This document shows, piece after piece, positions 44,840-55,493 of a DNA stretch of 64,000 nt. The first letter of the stretch is position 1, and every line of letters starts with the position of its first letter. The notes beneath the pieces were generated by a model, which worked only from the letters and a program-made list of their open reading frames with translations, made no database searches and had not been told where the DNA came from. This DNA comes from Gigaspora rosea (Eukaryota; Glomeromycota; Glomeromycetes; Diversisporales; Gigasporaceae), in NCBI GenBank assembly GCA_003550325.1, contig QKWP01000026.1:644655-708654 (forward strand). The letters are read 5' to 3'. The translations under genes were made by a program, and so were the position numbers.

Positions 44840-45957
44840 GCAGATCATAAAATTAGGTATAATTAGTGCTCCTACAGACCGGACTCGAACCAGACTTTAG
44901 TCAAGTCTGAGTTTGGTCTGATTTTCAGACCGGACTCAGACTTTTATATTCAGACTTTTTAGTCAAGTCTGAGTCTGGTCTGGGTCTGGTCCGAAGTCTG
45001 CAGGCTGGTCTGAGTCCGAATATATTTATATGTATTTTTTGGTGCTGAACAAGTTTACTTAGTGCATTTTGTTAGAATAAATTAGTAAAATTTTATGAAT
45101 CATAAGATTTTATAGAATTTTATTAATAAAATTTTATAAAATCTTATAATTCACAAATATTTATTAATTAATTCTAACAAAATGCACTAAGTAAACTTGT
45201 TCAGCACCTAAAAATACATTAAATCGGCAGGGTTGTCTTTATTTTACTTGAAATTTGGAGATAAGATGTTAAAATTTGTCTTTTTTGATCAAAAATCCAA
45301 AATTGTGCATCAAATCTCTAAATTACAAGTAAAATAAAAACAAAACAGCCGTTTTGATGCATGTTTAGGTGCTGAACAAGTTTACTTAGTGCATTTTGTT
45401 AGAATTAATTAATAAATATTTGTGAATTATAAGATTTTATAAAATTTTATTAATAAAATTCTATAAAATCTTATGATTCATAAAATTTTACTAATTTATT
45501 CTAACAAAATGCACTAAGTAAACTTGTTCAGCAAATAAATACATATAAATATATTCAGACTCAGACCAGTCTGCAGACTTCGGACCAGACCCAGACCGGA
45601 CTCATAGTTGAGTCTGAGTCTGGTCTGAAGTCTGAAATTAGTAAAATTTAGAGTCTGAGTCTGGTCTGATCCCGGACTGGACCCAGACCGGACCTAGGAG
45701 CACTAGGTGTAATGTAATATCAAAACAATTAAAATACCCTATTTTTCATTGGATAGGGTTAGGGTGAGGTATAGATTGTGTGTATGGGTAAGAGAGGGTT
45801 TTTATAGTAAAATTTTGCAAGGAATTTTTTTTGTTAGAATCCTAAGAGTAGTTTCATATACTCAATTTTAAGTTATAGACGATTTTTGACAAAATGAATA
45901 TTTGTTTTAAATTTTTGATCATGTAACGTTACACCTGATCTTGAAATTTGATTGGGA
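44840..45957. mobile_element. GATCAGGTGTAACGT-family MITE, split by a later insertion
   Basis: The left end (GATCATAAAATTAGGT, then GTAATGTAATATC resumed at 45705) and the right end (GATCATGTAACGTTACACC, TGATCTTGAAATTTGATTGG) are inverted repeats of the family also seen at 21274-21719. GGATAGGGTTAGGGTGAG lies inside. The palindromic element 44863-45704 interrupts its left end. Confidence 0.6.
44863..45704. mobile_element. 842 bp nested palindrome with inverted CAGACCGGACTC words
   Basis: The ends (TTAGTGCTCCTACAGACCGG / CCGGACCTAGGAGCACT) are inverted, flanked by AGGTATAA (44855-44862) and AGGTGTAA (45705-45712), an 8 bp duplication with one mismatch. GTCTGAGTCTGGTCTG words fill the left end and their complements the right. 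Inside are two copies, one in each half, of a smaller palindrome (GGTGCTGAACAAGTTTACTT ... AAGTAAACTTGTTCAGCACC at 45040-45210 and 45370-45530). A third inverted repeat (TTTATTTTACTTGAAATTTG / AAATTACAAGTAAAATAAA) lies around the centre at about 45288. The whole element is close to its own reverse complement. Confidence 0.85.
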
Positions 45958-46713
45958 GAGCGACATATAAGGCGCATCGCATGAGGCAATAAATAAATTT
46001 ACTCTATATAGTAAATCATATAGATCTGCGCATTGCAATTTACTATGAAAATGCCAATTGCGATTGGTCAAAAATCACAAAATTATGGCACTGATATAAA
46101 ATAAAAAATCTTAAGTAGCTTTGTATAGCTTACTTATTGGAAATAGATTATCAATTAATTATTGTTATAAGGATTTTATAAAATACTACTATAGTAATAT
46201 ATTGCAATCACTAATTAACCAATTAGAATACAGTATCAAGTAGTATGAAATTGAAGCAATCATAATTTTTTAAAAAAATTGCCTAATCCAATAAGTATTC
46301 AAAAATTGTTTAGCAGTATTTTTTTTTAAATTATTAATAATAAAATTTTTATAAAAAAATTTTTTTTATGTCTTGTATTTTTTGTGATTTCAAATATACT
46401 AGATTTTGTATATTTTTAAAGTCAATTATAATTATAATTAATTAATATATTTGGCAAATTAAAAGTTTTAATAAATAAAAAATTGTATAGGCTTGTTATA
46501 AAAAAATATTATTATTAGTTATATTATAATAATTATTACTTATATTATAAGCTTTTATTAAAAATTTTTACAAATTATTACTTTACATAGTAAGCCATAT
46601 GAGTTTAACTAGAGTTTAAAAAATTTTTGCTGATTAAATTTTCTAAATTCTTAATCAAAATTATAAATATTTATTATCTAATTTCAATTACAAATTTTTT
46701 TTTAAGGAGAAAT
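45958..46713. other. AT-rich intergenic DNA
   Basis: No gene. AATTTACTATATAGTAAAT-type and GCGCATCGCATG / TGCGCATTGCAA words near 45970-46055 form a weak inverted repeat. Confidence 0.5.
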
Positions 46714-46923
46714 CTAGACAGTGCCCCTGTGCATTTTGTGCCCCCTAATGTACTAATAATTAATTTTGCTCGAAGCTAGGGTTAGAGTTAGGGTTAGGGT
46801 TAGGGTCAAAATTAGTACAGAATTGCGAAAAGATCATTTTTTGTTAGAAGTGCAACAGGGGTTACCCTAGTAAAATTTTGATATATAACAATAGGGGCAC
46901 AAAGTGCATGGGGCACTGTCTAG
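46714..46923. mobile_element. 210 bp MITE containing telomere-like TTAGGG repeats
   Basis: Terminal inverted repeats CTAGACAGTGCCCCTGTGCA and TGCATGGGGCACTGTCTAG continue to TTTGTGCCCC on both sides. The interior has GTTAGAGTTAGGGTTAGGG, then TTAGGGTC: about four TTAGGG units. TTAGGG is the common fungal telomere repeat, but here it is internal to a transposon. Confidence 0.85.
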
Positions 46924-47010
46924 TCCTGTTCTTTTTTAATACCAAATTAGTATATCTCAAATTATATTATTTTAAATTTTAAAAAAAATTACATCTAATT
47001 TTTATATATA

Positions 47011-47254
47011 AATTGGATATATTAGTGATATAGTATTTACTAGCAAAAATTTCAAGTTTAGATTATTTCTTATATATTAATCTAATCTTAAAAAAAAATT
47101 TATAATTAAAAATAACAAACTTATATTTTATAAATTGGATATATTAGTGATATAGTATTTACTAGCAAAAATTTCAACTTTAGATTATTTCTTATATATT
47201 AATCTAATCTTAAAAAAAAATTTATAATTAAAACTAACAAACTTATATTTATAA
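47011..47254. repeat. Tandem duplication, 2 x 122 bp
   Basis: Near-identical copies beginning at 47011 and 47133, each with AATTGGATATATTAGTGATA and GATTATTTCTTATATATTAA. Confidence 0.95.
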
Positions 47255-48532
47255 TTTTGTCAATAGTTTAAATAAATTATTTAGCAAAAAAATTTTTTAT
47301 AATCAAAAATATTTTGTAAAATTACTAGTAAACCTGCTAAAAACTAGGTTAAATTAGCAAATGCGAATTTAAAAGAACTGTATAAAATTTAAAAAGCTAT
47401 GTAAAGCTATGAGTTTTTTAAAATAAGTAGCCCATAAGTTAAAATATTATTAAAAAATATTTAATTAAGTAGTTAATTTTTAAAAATTAATAGATAATCA
47501 AGTTTAATCATATACTAAATCTAGTACAATGTACTAGATCTAGTATAGGTAAATCCTATCTATTAATTATAAAAATATAAATATTTTATAGTTATAGATA
47601 AAATTTCTTATTGATAAAAATGCATATTGTCCAAAAGCACCTGCTGTTTTTAAAAAAAAGAATTTTATGATAAAATAAAATATATTTATTAACTTATATA
47701 CATTGGATAAAAAATATTAAATATCAAAAAATATTATAAAATTATAAGTAAATCTATTTGTTACTGATAGTAACAGTTCTATACCATTAAGAATACAAGA
47801 TTAGATATAATATTATATCTAATTGTATACTATAAAAATGAAACAAAAAAATGCTATTTTGATTATGTTGTAATAATAAAAAATTGTGACTATAAAACTA
47901 TTTTTTCTAGTAAAAAAATCTCTCATAAAATTTTACTATATAGTTACCTCTAGTGCTAACTTTTTCTCTAATTATATCCTAACTCTAACTATAATAAATT
48001 TGTACATGTTTATGTTTGTTTTAATTGTATATTACACAGAGAAGTCACTACTAGTAACAAGCACATTGTTTTCTAAAATATTTTAATATTATAATAAAAA
48101 GAGTATTATTAATATAATTTTTATTAATCAGTATAAATTTTTTAATAATAGAAAAACAAACATTTAATCATATATAAAAAAAATTAAATAAAATTTTTTT
48201 TATGTTAAAGTCCCTGCTTGGGGTTATTCAAGTATACAGATTTTAGAAACTTCTACGGGCTCTCAACATTTGTTAATAAATGAGAGTACAACTAGCTATA
48301 CGTACAACTTTTGGTTGTTAATTTAATTAGTCTGCCCGAAGGTTCTACACTAGCTACCATACCTGCAACCCAATAAATAAAATTTTAAAAATTTAATAAT
48401 ATATATTTATTATATATTATAACTATTTTTAAATATATTTGGCTCATTATCTATCCAAGTCAAAATTTGCTAAATTCAAAAAAAAAAATTAAAAAATGTT
48501 TAAGTATGTTTTTATTTTGTTTTTAAGGGTAG
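47255..48532. other. AT-rich intergenic DNA
   Basis: No supported gene. The 66-codon frame 47886-48086 is hydrophobic because the DNA is T-rich. 48255-48345 holds a small GC-richer island (TTCTACGGGCTCTCAAC, TGCCCGAAGGTTCTAC) of unknown nature. Confidence 0.5.
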
Positions 48533-48536
48533 AGAG

Positions 48537-49035
48537 TATTTATATTATTTTATATAGTTTTTATATTGTATTTTGAAATTTCATATAAAATTGACATATG
48601 CTACTAATAAAACTTTTTTAAATTATAACTAAATTTTATTAAAATTTTATAATCTACAAATAAACCAATTGATCTATTATGATAAAATTTTGAACTATTA
48701 TCATATTTTAAAAAATATACTTGTATATATTACAAATTTTTCTGGGTTGGCCCAAATTTTTCTGGATTGCACAAAATTGCTAATTCTGGTTTGTCAATTT
48801 GCGTAAATTTATAAGTTAAATTATATTACTAAATTTTAAAACCAATCTTTAAAAGGTTATATTTTACTAGTTTTAACCAATTTTAATAATTTTACTATCA
48901 TTAGAATCAGAAAAACCTACTTTACAAACTTGGCTTAAAAAAATTAGTTTACTTATTATATAATTTTCATAAACTTAAATATAAAAAAAATTACTATTAA
49001 GTTTATATATAATTTTAAAATAGTACTCTCTACTC
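48537..49035. mobile_element. TTAA-flanked MITE (piggyBac-like), copy 2
   Basis: A 499 bp element homologous throughout to 6210-6724 and in the same orientation: GGGTAGAGAGTA left end, TACTCTCTACTC right end, TTAA at 48533-48536 and 49036-49039. Shared internal anchors include CATATAAAATTGACATATGC and AGAATCAGAAAAACCT. Confidence 0.85.
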
Positions 49036-49039
49036 TTAA

Positions 49040-49549
49040 ATCAAACTTAATTTTTATATGTATTTTTTTGAAAAGAAAAATAAAATTCATATGCCAAATG
49101 TTTTAAAAAATTATATATATAAGATCTTTATATAATATAAATTTAAAATCAGATTATTCCTTAGTGTTTTAGAATATATTTTATTAATAAAATTTTATAA
49201 ATTTAAATCAGATTATTTTTGTAATATTTCTAAAATACATTTATTATCAAAATTTTCTAAATTTAATATAAATATAAAATTGGATTATTTTTTATAGAAT
49301 TTTAGAATATATTTATTATAAAATTTTTTTAATATTAATATCAATATAAAATTAATAGCCAATTCATCTAAGAAGAATAGAATTCTATATGCGCAAATTA
49401 CTATTAAATTTATATATATTATGAAATCTTCTTTTTCTCTATAGATAAATATTTTTTTATTATGCTAATATATTTTGACCTACTAAATAAAATGTAGAGA
49501 AGATGTTTTTATATATAATATAATAAAATTATTAAAATTGTTTAAGCAG
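49040..49549. other. AT-rich intergenic DNA
   Basis: Degenerate AATATAAAATTAGATTATTT repetition; no gene. Confidence 0.5.
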
Positions 49550-49564
49550 ATTATAAGATATTTA

Positions 49565-50639
49565 GAAAATACCGCAAACATCTCTCTTTCCGACGATCAT
49601 CAGTCCCAACTTTTTTATTAACGCCGACCTATGAAAACTTTGTTGTTAGTATATTTGTATATAACAAAAACTCTAACTAGAAGCATCTTGGATACAGGGT
49701 TTCAGATCGTATGTGAGAAGAACTGAAATAGAGATGAAAAAGAACTTTCTCCTTATGGGTTTGACTCTCCGGGTAGAAGACTTTGTTACTATAGAACAAG
49801 TAGTAGAACAACAACTCTGGGGTTTTTTGTCAGAAGGTGTGGAAACAATAGTAGAAACATTCTTTTGGTCGACTGTACTATTTAGCAAAGCATATACTCC
49901 TACGCTCTTTGTAAGTTGGGTCTCTTTTTTGCCGCCTCTTTGGCTTTGCGAAATTTCAACAAAGTGGGCATTCTGGCTTACCCGCTACAAAAGATCGACA
50001 TTGTTTACATCATCCATTTTGGGAATGTGCCTACCTAATTGGAACCAAGTCACGAGTGAGTTCCGGTGCTTGTGGAATAAACAATGAATGACACATGAGA
50101 TATAGTAGAGAAAATTCTGAATTGAAATTTCTTTCTAGAATATTCTTTTAGGCATAGTTTTTTTTTTTTTTTACAATGTACATATAATACTTAGGTGGAG
50201 CATTTCTCTGTGCAGTATTATATAATTTTTATCACTATTTCTCTGACCACACTTACTTCTCAATAGAAGGTTCTATTTTTTATTTTTTTTCCCTTTTCTT
50301 ATTGTGGGGTTTTTTTTGGTTTTTTTAGTAAGTCGTTCATTCCTATACCTCCATTTTATATTTCCTTTTTAACTATAGTTTCGTTTTCTCACCCCTATTG
50401 AAGATTACTTCCAATTTTTTAATTTTTTTTGGGAGTGCACTTTTTGTAGTGTCGGTGGTTCAACAGAGCAGCTAGTAGTTTTACCTACTAGTGCGGCAGA
50501 TTACTCTTGGGCGTCTATATAGATAGCCGAGTGGTGCTATTCTTGTAAATTAGATCTATATGTATATGAACTTGTTTCGTTATACTGAAAAACTAATAAA
50601 AGTAAATGGCGGGACTGCCAAAGGTGAAAAAAAAATAAA
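49565..50639 (+). mobile_element. Retrotransposed insert with poly-A tail and 15 bp TSD
   Basis: A 1075 bp block of clearly higher GC than its flanks, ending CTGCCAAAGGTG then A-rich AAAAAAAAATAAA. It is flanked by a perfect 15 bp direct repeat ATTATAAGATATTTA (49550-49564 and 50640-50654). An A-tail plus a 15 bp duplication is the mark of target-primed reverse transcription. The source could be a 5'-truncated LINE, a SINE-like RNA or a host mRNA. It includes T-rich tracts at 50160 and 50270 and a CTAGTAG..CTACTAG hairpin at about 50470. Confidence 0.85.
49713..50087 (+). CDS. Unrecognised 124-codon open frame in the retro-insert
   Basis: Starts MRRTEIEMKKNFLL and ends FRCLWNKQ. It is open for over 400 bp in a region of even base composition and sits in the sense strand defined by the poly-A tail. 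Rich in Trp, Phe and Leu with one possible hydrophobic segment (LFVSWVSFLPPLWLC). I recognise no domain. The opposite strand is also partly open (49673-49888), so the coding strand is uncertain. It could be the remnant of the gene carried by the retrotransposed RNA. Confidence 0.3.
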   Translation: MRRTEIEMKKNFLLMGLTLRVEDFVTIEQVVEQQLWGFLSEGVETIVETFFWSTVLFSKAYTPTLFVSWVSFLPPLWLCEISTKWAFWLTRYKRSTLFTSSILGMCLPNWNQVTSEFRCLWNKQ

Positions 50640-50654
50640 ATTATAAGATATTTA

Positions 50655-51089
50655 AATTTTAAAATCAAAACAATATAGAATTTTTATATGTTTAAAGGAA
50701 AAAAAGATTTCATTACTATATAAATACATAGTAATTTGCACTATAGTAACTATATAATAATATTATAGTTCTTATGCAGATTGCTAATTAAATTATTTTT
50801 TATAGCATTTTCAGAATATATTTATAATTAAAATTTTCTGATTTTAATATAAATATAAAATCAGATTAATTTTTATAACATTTCTGAAATAAATTATTAT
50901 TAAAATTTTTTAATTCAAAATAGATTTTATTATTAAAATTTTCTAATTCAAATATAAAATTGGTTTGGAATTTTACTAGAATATATTTGTAACAAAAATT
51001 TAACAATATTTTAAGATCTTTCTTTATTAAAATATTAGAAATTAATAAATAAAAAATTTTCATAGCATTTGACTTGCCCAAATTATTAT
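50655..51089. other. AT-rich intergenic DNA
   Basis: No gene seen. The minus-strand frame 50866-51081 is Asn/Lys/Phe-rich by composition. Confidence 0.5.
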
Positions 51090-51655
51090 TATCTAACTAG
51101 ATCAACTTTTTACTTATGTTTACCTACTTACATTTATATTTTTTCTCACACTTATTTCATATTTTTTTGTTTGTTTTTTATATTCTAGTTTTTTTTTATA
51201 TCTTATTTATATATTTTATCTTTATTATTTTTTATAATCTCATTTAATTTCTTTCACTATTTATTTTTAATTTTATTTTTTTGCATTTATCTACATCTAT
51301 GATCTTGTTTGATTTCTTTCACTATTTATTTTTTTAGTTTTATTTATTTTTACTATTTCATACATTTTCTATTTCATTTACTTTTATTTATTTGTCCATT
51401 TATTTTTTTAGTTTTATTTTTTTTACTATTTCATACATTTTCTATTTCGTTTACTTTTATTTATTTGTAACACTTATTTTTCATATTTATTCATTTCTTT
51501 TTCTTTACACCTTTATCCCTTCTTATGTTCATTCCTTTCTATTTTATTTTTTTCTCCTTAATAGTTTTTACCTTTTCTTTTTCTTATTTATTTTTATTCA
51601 CATTCTAATTTCCTTCTATATTATCACCATAGGACCCCAAAATATATATATATAG
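51090..51655. repeat. Pyrimidine-rich low-complexity tract
   Basis: The plus strand is almost all T and C with A spacers. An approximate 77 bp unit (TTTTACTATTTCATACATTT, TCTATTTCRTTTACTTTTA) is repeated at about 51345-51475. The Phe/Leu-rich frame 51392-51655 is a by-product. Confidence 0.8.
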
Positions 51656-52998
51656 GTAAAGTGACTTTTATATTTTTTATTAATTGCTGTATGCAAGAAT
51701 TTCTTATAAGATCAGTATGCAAAATTTATACCTTACAATAAAAAAATTAAAAAAATATGCACAATAAAATTCTAACCTTGATTATAGTATAAAATTTTAT
51801 AAGCTATAGTGATATATAAAATTATAATTTTTGGTAGTAGCATATTATTTTTTTAAAAAAATTTTCACGCATATATACTTGCACATTAAGATTCAAATAT
51901 ATCAGAGAAGTTTTTTTTAATGCAAATCTATGCAGATTTCTAAAAATCTCTATAGTGCAAAGCTGTAAAGATTTTTAAAATTATAAATTTTTGCATAACT
52001 TGGTTAATTATATTTTTATATAATATATATCAAAACATGCAATTTTTATTGGTCAATTATAAAATTTTACAAAAAATAATATATTTTTATTAAAAAAAAA
52101 ACTACAAAAACATATTACAAGAGATACTACAAACCATCTTGGAAACACTACACAAATACATAAAGACATATACTATAGAAATACTACACAAATGCTATAG
52201 AAATACACCATACAAATGTTATAGGGACTACCAAACAAACCATAAAAATTCTACAATCACTGAAAAGATACAACAAATAGCATAAAGCATTACTATAGAA
52301 ATACACACAATGCCGTTATAACACTATACAATTGCTATAAATACTACAAATGCCATAGAATCGTTATAGAGGCACTATAACTGCTATCAACATGTAGAGA
52401 CACAAACATAAAAACTGATGAAATCCCTAGTATAATTTCAACTAAAAATGATGAAACTATGAAAAAACACAAGAAAAACGATGAAAATAAAAAAACCCTA
52501 CTGAATTACTAACATGACAAGAAATTTGACTCTAATCTTAAAGATTCTAACTGTAATCTCTACTACCCAATACCAACAACGAAGTTTTCATCAGTTTTAG
52601 TACTTCTGTTTTGCGACATTGTTCTTCAGAGTCTTTCACATTATGGAAAATAAGACTTTGACACCAACTATGACTAAGTCCTCGAATGTACTGACTTCAA
52701 GAGCGATAATATTAAGTTGCGTTCTAATAAAAGAAAGTTCAGGTAAAATAAATATTGTAAATAAAAAAAAACAGAAAAAAAGCTACTTATCTTATTCCAA
52801 GTGAAGATGATCTAGATCTAATTTAGATCCAAATCTAGGAAGCGAACCTATTATGATAAATAAATACAAAATAAAGAAATAAAAAATTAATTAAACGAAT
52901 ATATGCAAATAAATAAAAGAAAATATTGTCTTATGCGCAAAAAAGCAACAATTGTCTAATAATTATCAAGGAATTTATGCTATTTGTGTAATCGAAAT
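51656..52998. other. AT-rich and low-complexity intergenic DNA
   Basis: 52090-52400 repeats ACTATAGAAATACTACACAA-type words. No gene is supported; the frame 52619-52804 matches nothing I recognise. Confidence 0.55.
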
Positions 52999-53267
52999 TA
53001 GGGTTCTGCAATTTGATTTGATTTTCAAATATTTGAATCAAATATTTGATCAAATTCAAATTCAAATTTGACTATATTTGATTTGATCAAATTCAAATCT
53101 GATCAAATTTGATTTGATTTGACAAATATTTGATTTGATTTGAAAATTACTATTAAAAATTCAAATTCAAATATTTAGATTAAATCAAATTCAAATCAGG
53201 GTCAATTTGATTTGATCAAATTCAAATTGATCCAATATTTGATTTGATTTGAATTTGAGGAACCCTA
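52999..53267. mobile_element. 269 bp hAT-like MITE with TTGATTTGA words
   Basis: The ends TAGGGTTC / GAACCCTA are perfect inverted repeats, flanked by ATCGAAAT (52991-52998) and ATTGAAAT (53268-53275), an 8 bp duplication with one mismatch. The body is almost only TTGATTTGATTT / ATTTGATCAAATTCAAAT words, inverted from end to end. Confidence 0.85.
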
Positions 53268-53279
53268 ATTGAAATAATA

Positions 53280-53917
53280 ATAATTTGAAATAAAAATAAA
53301 AAAAAACTATAAAGAAAAAAAATATAATTAAAAATAATAATTAAAAAAAAATTAATTAAAAATATAAATATTAATAAAAAAAATTTGAATAAATAAAAAA
53401 AAATTCAAAATAATTAAAAAAAAAATCGAAAAAAGAAAAAAATCAAATAAACAAAATTAAATAAAAAAGAAAAAAAATTGAAATAAATAAAATAATAAAT
53501 AATAAAAAAAATAATAATAAAACAAAAAAAAATAAAACTTGAAAAAAATAAAAGTAAAAAAGAAAAAAATTAAATAAAAAAACTTAAAAAAAATAAAAGT
53601 AAAAAAGAAAAAAAATTAAATAAAAAGAAAATTAAATAAAAAAAAATTAAATAAAAAAATTAAATAAAAAGAAAAAAAATTAAATTAATTAAATAAAAAA
53701 AAGTGTTTTTTTAAAAAAATTTAAAAAAATTTAATAAATAAAAAAAATATTAAATAAATAAAAAAAATAAAAAAATTTAAATTAAAAATATGTAATATAA
53801 AAAAAATTTTAATAATAAAAAAATATTGAAAAAAAACAATAAAAGTAAAAAATCCAAAATAAAAAAAATGAATACATAATAAATTAATAAATAAATAACA
53901 AATAAAATAAAAAAATT
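53280..53917. repeat. A-rich low-complexity tract
   Basis: More than 600 bp of AAATAAAAAAA / AATTAAATAAAAAGAAAA with almost no other sequence. Confidence 0.9.
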
Positions 53918-53921
53918 TTAA

Positions 53922-54280
53922 GGGTAGAGTATATATCGATCATTTTTACTATTAAACTATTGGCAAAATTTAGCTGGCATTATGTAGCTAAAAAAATTTT
54001 TTTATATCAATTTAAGATTTAGCGCAGTAAAAACATAGTGCATATTAGTAGTAATCATATGATGAATTTTGAACTAATTTGAATTTGTCATCAAAAAGTT
54101 AGATAAGGGCAAGATCAACGAGAACCTGTAATATGCCATAATAGGCTCTCGCAGATTTGTACAGGCTCTCACAGATCTTGCCCTCATCTAACTTTTTAAT
54201 GACAAATTCAAATTGGTTCAAAATTTGTCATATGATTACTACTAATATGCACTATGTTTTTACTGCGCTAAATCTTAAAT
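53922..54280. mobile_element. Palindromic element, right end lost in assembly gap
   Basis: The left end GGGTAGAGTATATATCGATC follows TTAA (53918-53921) as in the piggyBac-like MITEs. From 54005 to 54280 the sequence is a palindrome with arms of about 105 bp (ATTTAAGATTTAGCGCAGTA ... TACTGCGCTAAATCTTAAAT; CAAAAAGTTAGATAAGGGCA ... TGCCCTCATCTAACTTTTT). The spacer contains GGCTCTCGCAGATTTGTACA and its near-repeat. The right arm runs directly into the gap, so the remaining outer right arm should lie in it. Confidence 0.75.
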
Positions 54281-54661
54281 NNNNNNNNNNNNNNNNNNNN
54301 NNNNNNNNNNNNNNNNNNNNNNNNNNNNNNNNNNNNNNNNNNNNNNNNNNNNNNNNNNNNNNNNNNNNNNNNNNNNNNNNNNNNNNNNNNNNNNNNNNNN
54401 NNNNNNNNNNNNNNNNNNNNNNNNNNNNNNNNNNNNNNNNNNNNNNNNNNNNNNNNNNNNNNNNNNNNNNNNNNNNNNNNNNNNNNNNNNNNNNNNNNNN
54501 NNNNNNNNNNNNNNNNNNNNNNNNNNNNNNNNNNNNNNNNNNNNNNNNNNNNNNNNNNNNNNNNNNNNNNNNNNNNNNNNNNNNNNNNNNNNNNNNNNNN
54601 NNNNNNNNNNNNNNNNNNNNNNNNNNNNNNNNNNNNNNNNNNNNNNNNNNNNNNNNNNNNN
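54281..54661. other. Assembly gap, 381 N
   Basis: Run of unknown bases directly abutting the arm of a long palindrome, a structure that often stops sequencing or assembly. No content can be stated. Confidence 0.99.
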
Positions 54662-54663
54662 TT

Positions 54664-55265
54664 ATCCTAACCTATTTCCAAATACCAACTGCTTTATATG
54701 CAATACTCCTGACTCCCCTAATCACTAGCTTTTTTGTTCTGGTACAAACAATATTAACCAGATTATTATTACTGCTATTACTAATACTATTAATTCTACA
54801 GATTTAGACCTTCCTTCAAATATCATATCTCAACTTATTCAAACTATTTATAATCACCCAGCCTTTTACTTATCACTAGCTCTACTTTCTCCTTATTATA
54901 TTCAAACTACACTTAAAGGCTTAATTCCTTCTCATCTTATTCAAGATCTTAGACCCTTTCACTTACCTCCTAAATTAGCTTCACAAATCATTATTAAAAT
55001 TCTTCTTCAAGTCTCTGAATTATCCTATGAGCAATTGTGGAAGCCTTACTGTTCCCAATTTGCTTCATGGCGAAAAACTAATAATATTACTTATCCTTCT
55101 TCTACTACTCCTAATATATCACAAATCAAAAAGCAACTATCTTTATGCAGAACATTTACATATAGTTGTTCTTGTGGCCAACCTGATCAACTCCATATTA
55201 ACCCAAATTCATGTCCACTTATTGGTACAGCTCTTAAGAAGATTAGTTCTTGGGCTGTCCACTAG
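54664..55265 (+). pseudogene. Non-LTR retrotransposon polyprotein, C-terminal end
   Basis: The readable frame starts at the gap: NLFPNTNCFICNTPDSPNH, a TAG at about 54733, LFCSGTNNINQI, then open to KKISSWAVH and stop at 55263-55265. The CxxC ... NHxLFC pattern resembles the zinc-binding region that follows reverse transcriptase in LINE-type elements. The tail (LSYEQLWKPYCSQFASWRKT) resembles the C-terminal region of RT/RNase H-type polyproteins common in these fungi. Both are family-level impressions. The TAG sits where Trp is expected (a one-base TGG to TAG change). The sequence is followed by a 3' non-coding region and a poly-A stretch. The RT domain, if still there, is hidden by the gap. 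Confidence 0.6.
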
Positions 55266-55493
55266 GTTAAATATAGTTCTCCTATAAATTTTATTTTAAC
55301 TTTATCAAACTAGGTAAGTCTTGACCACTCTAGTAGGTTTAGGTCGCAGATAAATTAGTCTGAGCTTCAATTCTTGCATGTAATTTAAATTTTGTATTTA
55401 TACAAAGAAGTATACTCCATGTAGTAGCTTTTCTAAATTGCTAATAAAGATATAAGCAAGACCTCACCTTAATACCAAAAAAAAAAAAAAACC
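55266..55493 (+). other. 3' untranslated end and poly-A of the retrotransposon
   Basis: About 210 bp without a gene after the stop, with AATAAAG at 55443 and a run of 15 A at about 55479-55493. This marks the 3' terminus of a reverse-transcribed element. Confidence 0.6.

Noticed and set aside
50520..50575. TAGCCGAGTGGTGC resembles a tRNA A box
   Set aside because: No B box or cloverleaf follows; it lies in the retro-insert. A tRNA-derived SINE head would be at the 5' end, not 100 bp from the poly-A.
51392..51655. Phe/Tyr/Leu-rich 87-codon frame, superficially a membrane protein
   Set aside because: It lies wholly in a pyrimidine-rich low-complexity tract, which gives such residues in any frame. 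The same holds for 55950-56321.
54157..54807. A 216-codon frame across the assembly gap
   Set aside because: Most of it is unknown bases, and its ends lie in a palindrome and out of frame with the retrotransposon coding sequence.
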